A program made the translations under genes and the position numbers. Below are positions 15,103-17,180 of a stretch of 17,180 nucleotides of DNA, one piece after another (position 1 is the stretch's first letter; every line of letters starts with the position of its first letter). The notes beneath the pieces are model-generated. The model was not told the DNA's origin and did not search any database. It saw only the letters and a program-made list of their open reading frames with translations. Source of the stretch: an uncultured Lachnospiraceae bacterium (GTDB lineage Bacteria; Bacillota; Clostridia; Lachnospirales; Lachnospiraceae); assembly GCA_947589175.1 (NCBI GenBank), contig CANPZR010000021.1, positions 1 to 17,180 on the forward strand. Reading direction: 5' to 3'.

Positions 15103-16851
15103 TTAATAGGGCGGCAGCGTCGCGTGTTCCGCCTCACCTTTTTTGGAGACGCCGCTCTTGCCCGAATTCTTATCTTTATTGGAATTGCTGCCTGAGGTGG
15201 TACTGCCATCTGGAGTGGCGCTGCCGCCTGGGGCGGCAGTGCTCTCCCCGCCGATGCCGCCGGTTCCGCCAAGGATGCCTGTGCTGCCAAAAGCGCCGGT
15301 GCCGCTGCCACTTGGGGTGGCAGTGCTATCCGAGCTATCTGTTTCGGAGTCACCTTCCGTATCATCCTCAATATCCTCCGGCGTCTCCTCCATGACCCGT
15401 TTTATCTTTTTAATTATCTTCTTAACCGACGCGTCATTGTAATAGCAGACCCACAGCTTGCTGGAACGCCAGGAGTAGGTCCACTCCATACCATCCCCCG
15501 AGCTTGCCGCGTTGGCGTAGGAGATTTTCCACTGCGCCATGTCGCTCAGCTGCATGTTGCACAGAGACGTGATTTTCTTTGTTGACATGCTGGTCTCAAA
15601 CATTCCCTTGGACGCCTTAAGCAGCTTCGGGAATTTCTTCAGCACATTGGGAGACATCACCTTGTTCAGAATCGCCTCGATCATGTGCTGGTGGTTCCGC
15701 CCTCTCTGGTAGTCCCCATTGTCAAAGTGGTGACGCTCCCTGCAGAACGCCAGCGCCTTCTTGCCGTTCACCTTGTTGTAGCCCTTCTTGAAGCTGTAGT
15801 GGGTACCGGCGCCGTTGGGTCCCCAGTCGGATATGAAGTCGTAGTCGGAGTAGACCTCCACCCCGCCCAGAAGATCCACGATCTTCTTCACGCTGGTGAA
15901 GTTCACCCGCACATAGTAATCAATGTCTATCCCCTCGTATATCTTCTCCAGCGTGCCTATGGAGACGTCCACGCCGTACAGGCCGGCGTGGGTCAGCTTA
16001 TCCCGCGCGCCGCCGGAGACATCCTTTCCCTTGGGCCCGTACAGCGGCACAAAATAGTCTCTCGGCGTGGAGGTGAGAAGCACCTTCTTCGTCACCGGGT
16101 TCACCGTGGCAATGACATTTACGTCGCTCCGGCTGGTCTGGGAGATGTCCCCGTACACGTCAATGCCGCTGATATACACGTTAAACGGCTTGGTGGTCAC
16201 GTCCGTGTCCTCGTACTCCTTCACATCCTCGACCACCGTCTCGATCTGGTGCTTGGTCAGCTCTCTCGTGTCGTCCCCGAACGTCTTGTACTGCTCCTCT
16301 ACGAGCTTGAGGAACGCCTCGTTCATCACGGCCACCTGAATCTCCTTGGCGTACAGGGCGTCCGCCAAGGACGCGCAGTCCTCGAACTCCGTCACCTTCA
16401 GATCCTGTCCCGCCAGACTCTTGGCATCCGTCATGGCCTTGTCCGTGTTCTCCCGGTCCTGCACTCCCAAAATGCCGAACGTGTAATCCCTGGCGTCCGG
16501 TATGCTCTGCGCCTTGTCATCCTTCAGCACATAGAAGGAAATGATGTCGACCTTTGTCTCGGCGCCGCCGATTTCATCCATCGCCGCGTAGGTGTCAAAC
16601 ATATAATAGCTGCCGCCGATGTAAAAGGCGCAGAAAAAAACGCACAGAATACGGCCTATGACGTAACTCGATTTCGTCATCTGCGTCAGGAACTGAAACG
16701 CCATCAGAACCGCGCAGACAACCGCCAGGACCGCCACGTACTTGTTCGGAATAAACTCTACATACAGCGCCATTCCGCACAGCAAAATAGAAACGACAAG
16801 CTGTATTCCCAAAAACACAAAACTCAGTTTTCTGCTTACCAGTGTTTTCAT
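15103..16851 (-). CDS. LytR-CpsA-Psr (LCP) family cell-wall polymer phosphotransferase
   Basis: A 582-residue membrane protein that would transfer the finished undecaprenyl-diphosphate-linked polymer to peptidoglycan outside the cell. Three N-terminal membrane helices (about 9-31, 38-57, 62-83) match the streptococcal CpsA layout. An accessory domain follows at about 96-215, then the LCP catalytic domain at 223-400. Conserved charged residues that bind the lipid diphosphate are visible: Arg241/Asp243 (SRSDVN), Arg264/Asp265 (TPRDYF), DKLTHAGLYG at 284-293, CRERH at 370-374 and QRGRNHQ at 382-388. From about residue 490 a 90-residue acidic, then Gly/Ser/Thr/Pro-rich tail follows, ending Pro-Pro-Tyr; part of it is encoded by an 18-bp minisatellite. 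GGAGG lies 5 nt before the ATG. It is the first gene after the promoter region and may head the operon. Confidence 0.95.
   Translation of the reverse strand: MKTLVSRKLSFVFLGIQLVVSILLCGMALYVEFIPNKYVAVLAVVCAVLMAFQFLTQMTKSSYVIGRILCVFFCAFYIGGSYYMFDTYAAMDEIGGAETKVDIISFYVLKDDKAQSIPDARDYTFGILGVQDRENTDKAMTDAKSLAGQDLKVTEFEDCASLADALYAKEIQVAVMNEAFLKLVEEQYKTFGDDTRELTKHQIETVVEDVKEYEDTDVTTKPFNVYISGIDVYGDISQTSRSDVNVIATVNPVTKKVLLTSTPRDYFVPLYGPKGKDVSGGARDKLTHAGLYGVDVSIGTLEKIYEGIDIDYYVRVNFTSVKKIVDLLGGVEVYSDYDFISDWGPNGAGTHYSFKKGYNKVNGKKALAFCRERHHFDNGDYQRGRNHQHMIEAILNKVMSPNVLKKFPKLLKASKGMFETSMSTKKITSLCNMQLSDMAQWKISYANAASSGDGMEWTYSWRSSKLWVCYYNDASVKKIIKKIKRVMEETPEDIEDDTEGDSETDSSDSTATPSGSGTGAFGSTGILGGTGGIGGESTAAPGGSATPDGSTTSGSNSNKDKNSGKSGVSKKGEAEHATLPPY
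15192..15329. repeat. 18-bp minisatellite within the LCP gene
   Basis: Three adjacent degenerate 18-bp units occupy 15192-15245 (ctgaggtggtactgccat, ctggagtggcgctgccgc, ctggggcggcagtgctct), and a detached related unit lies at 15312-15329 (ttggggtggcagtgctat). On the coding strand they specify six-residue Ser/Thr/Ala-Pro-x-Gly-Ser-type repeats in the low-complexity C-terminal tail of the LCP protein. The 18-bp period keeps the reading frame, so copy number could change without breaking the gene. Confidence 0.65.
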
Positions 16852-16885
16852 CTCAACCTCCGTATTTTAAACTTTATTTGTCCCT

Positions 16886-16915
16886 ATTAGACATGGGCCG
16901 CTTTCTTGATATCAC
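16886..16915 (-). promoter_or_regulatory. Alternative promoter close to the LCP gene
   Basis: On the minus strand GTGATA, an 18-nt spacer and TCTAAT (4 of 6 and 5 of 6 matches) would start transcription about 28 nt before the LCP ATG. The GTGATA box lies inside one unit of the 17-bp tandem repeat. It is weaker than the candidate at 16985-17013, and either or both may be real. Confidence 0.25.
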
Positions 16916-16967
16916 ATATTTCCTGATATCACATATTTCCGCGCTCTCATCACAGATTTTCGCGCTC
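16907..16967. repeat. Tandem 17-bp direct repeat with a third diverged unit, upstream of the LCP gene
   Basis: Two perfect adjacent copies of tgatatcacatatttcc occupy 16907-16923 and 16924-16940. A third, diverged unit follows: atcacatatttccgcgctc at 16928-16946 resembles atcacagattttcgcgctc at 16949-16967. Each perfect copy carries the 8-bp palindrome tgatatca or most of it. The array lies between the candidate promoter at 16985-17013 and the LCP start codon, a position suited to an operator or leader element. No regulator is known. Confidence 0.8.
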
Positions 16968-16984
16968 CCGGCCCTCGATATCCC

Positions 16985-17013
16985 ATTATATATTATTTTA
17001 TGCCAAAAATCAA
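16985..17013 (-). promoter_or_regulatory. Candidate sigma-A promoter for the LCP-led operon
   Basis: The minus strand reads TTGATT, a 17-nt spacer and a perfect TATAAT. The -35 box lies within the last codons of the upstream transferase gene and the -10 box just after its stop codon. Transcription would begin near 16978 and give a leader of roughly 125 nt that includes the tandem repeats. A GGGCCG/CGGCCC pair (16974-16969 with 16900-16895) could close that leader into a stem. No terminator for the upstream gene was seen here, so read-through is also possible. Confidence 0.55.
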
Positions 17014-17180
17014 TTTCAAAAGTCGATTTATGGCGCCTTTGTCCAAAAATTCATAATTTTGCCTTATAAATGCCTCCAAACGGTCTCTGTAAGCAAAATC
17101 CTGTCCCCAGAGCCGCTCCAGCTCCCGCTGGCTTCTCACCACGGGTCCGGGCACCGTCTCCTCGTAGGGCTCATAAAAGC
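16993..17180 (-). CDS. C-terminal end of a CDP-glycerol/ribitol phosphotransferase-like gene (partial)
   Basis: An open frame enters from the right edge and gives 61 residues before TAA at 16995-16993. It begins FYEPYEETVPGPVVRSQREL, which resembles the F-D-Y-E-x-x-x-P-G-P-I-V segment near the end of TagF/TarF/TarL-type polyol-phosphate transferases. It then has FLDKGAINRLLKLIFG, which occupies the position of the family's last helix. The catalytic part lies outside the window, so substrate and activity cannot be judged. Together with the TagF-like module at 6250-9048, it implies at least two polyol-phosphate transferases in this locus. Confidence 0.75.
   Translation of the reverse strand, partial: FYEPYEETVPGPVVRSQRELERLWGQDFAYRDRLEAFIRQNYEFLDKGAINRLLKLIFGIK

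Noticed and set aside
15685..16890. A 401-residue open frame on the plus strand opposite the LCP gene
   Set aside because: It is the antisense shadow of a clearly conserved LCP coding region, has no ribosome binding site or recognisable domain, and such long antisense frames are expected from the codon bias here.

Overview
The window looks like chromosomal DNA from a Gram-positive, low-to-mid GC Firmicute, most likely a Clostridia/Lachnospiraceae-type bacterium. That placement is inferred from strong GGAGG-type ribosome binding sites, an LCP ligase of the streptococcal/clostridial CpsA type, TarI/TarJ-type CDP-ribitol genes and a TagF-like family; no species marker is present. Every gene I support lies on the minus strand, so the reading order runs from high to low coordinates. 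The whole window is one cell-surface polysaccharide / teichoic-acid-like cluster.

Right edge (17180-16852): the last 61 codons of a CDP-glycerol/ribitol phosphotransferase-like gene, then a leader region with a good promoter (TTGATT-17-TATAAT) and a tandem 17-bp repeat. Assembly and attachment block (16851-10107): an LCP phosphotransferase that would attach the polymer to the wall, a DegT-type sugar aminotransferase, a small PglC-like initiating phosphoglycosyl transferase, a Wzy-type polymerase/ligase, and a DUF6056-like GT-C membrane protein. Decoration and polymer-building block (10013-5235): a GtrB-type polyprenyl-phosphate glycosyltransferase, a very large protein with a GT2 module, a second degenerate GT2-like module and a TagF-like module, and a divergent GT-B protein that lacks the usual catalytic motif. 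CDP-ribitol block (5094-3349): tarI and tarJ orthologues, with a possible promoter of their own. Tail (3158-146): a GT2 glycosyltransferase, a second GtrB-type enzyme and a YbgC-like hotdog thioesterase, followed by a strong intrinsic terminator at 85-120. Positions 1-84, beyond the terminator, hold nothing I can identify.

Working model (inference): the small PGT loads a first (amino) sugar phosphate onto undecaprenyl phosphate. GT2 enzymes and TagF-like transferases extend the repeat unit with sugars and ribitol phosphate from TarJ/TarI. Wzy polymerises the unit outside the membrane, the GtrB/GT-C proteins add side sugars from polyprenyl-phosphate donors, and the LCP protein transfers the polymer to peptidoglycan. 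No flippase (Wzx, ABC transporter or GtrA) and no sugar 4,6-dehydratase is visible, so the cluster must continue beyond the right edge or rely on genes elsewhere.

The least ordinary features are two related intergenic blocks of consecutive hairpins (578-737 and 3176-3327) that show a compensatory base change. One of them is flanked by a 19-bp near-direct repeat. Also unusual are the three-module transferase and its divergent companion, and the repeat-bearing leader in front of the LCP gene.
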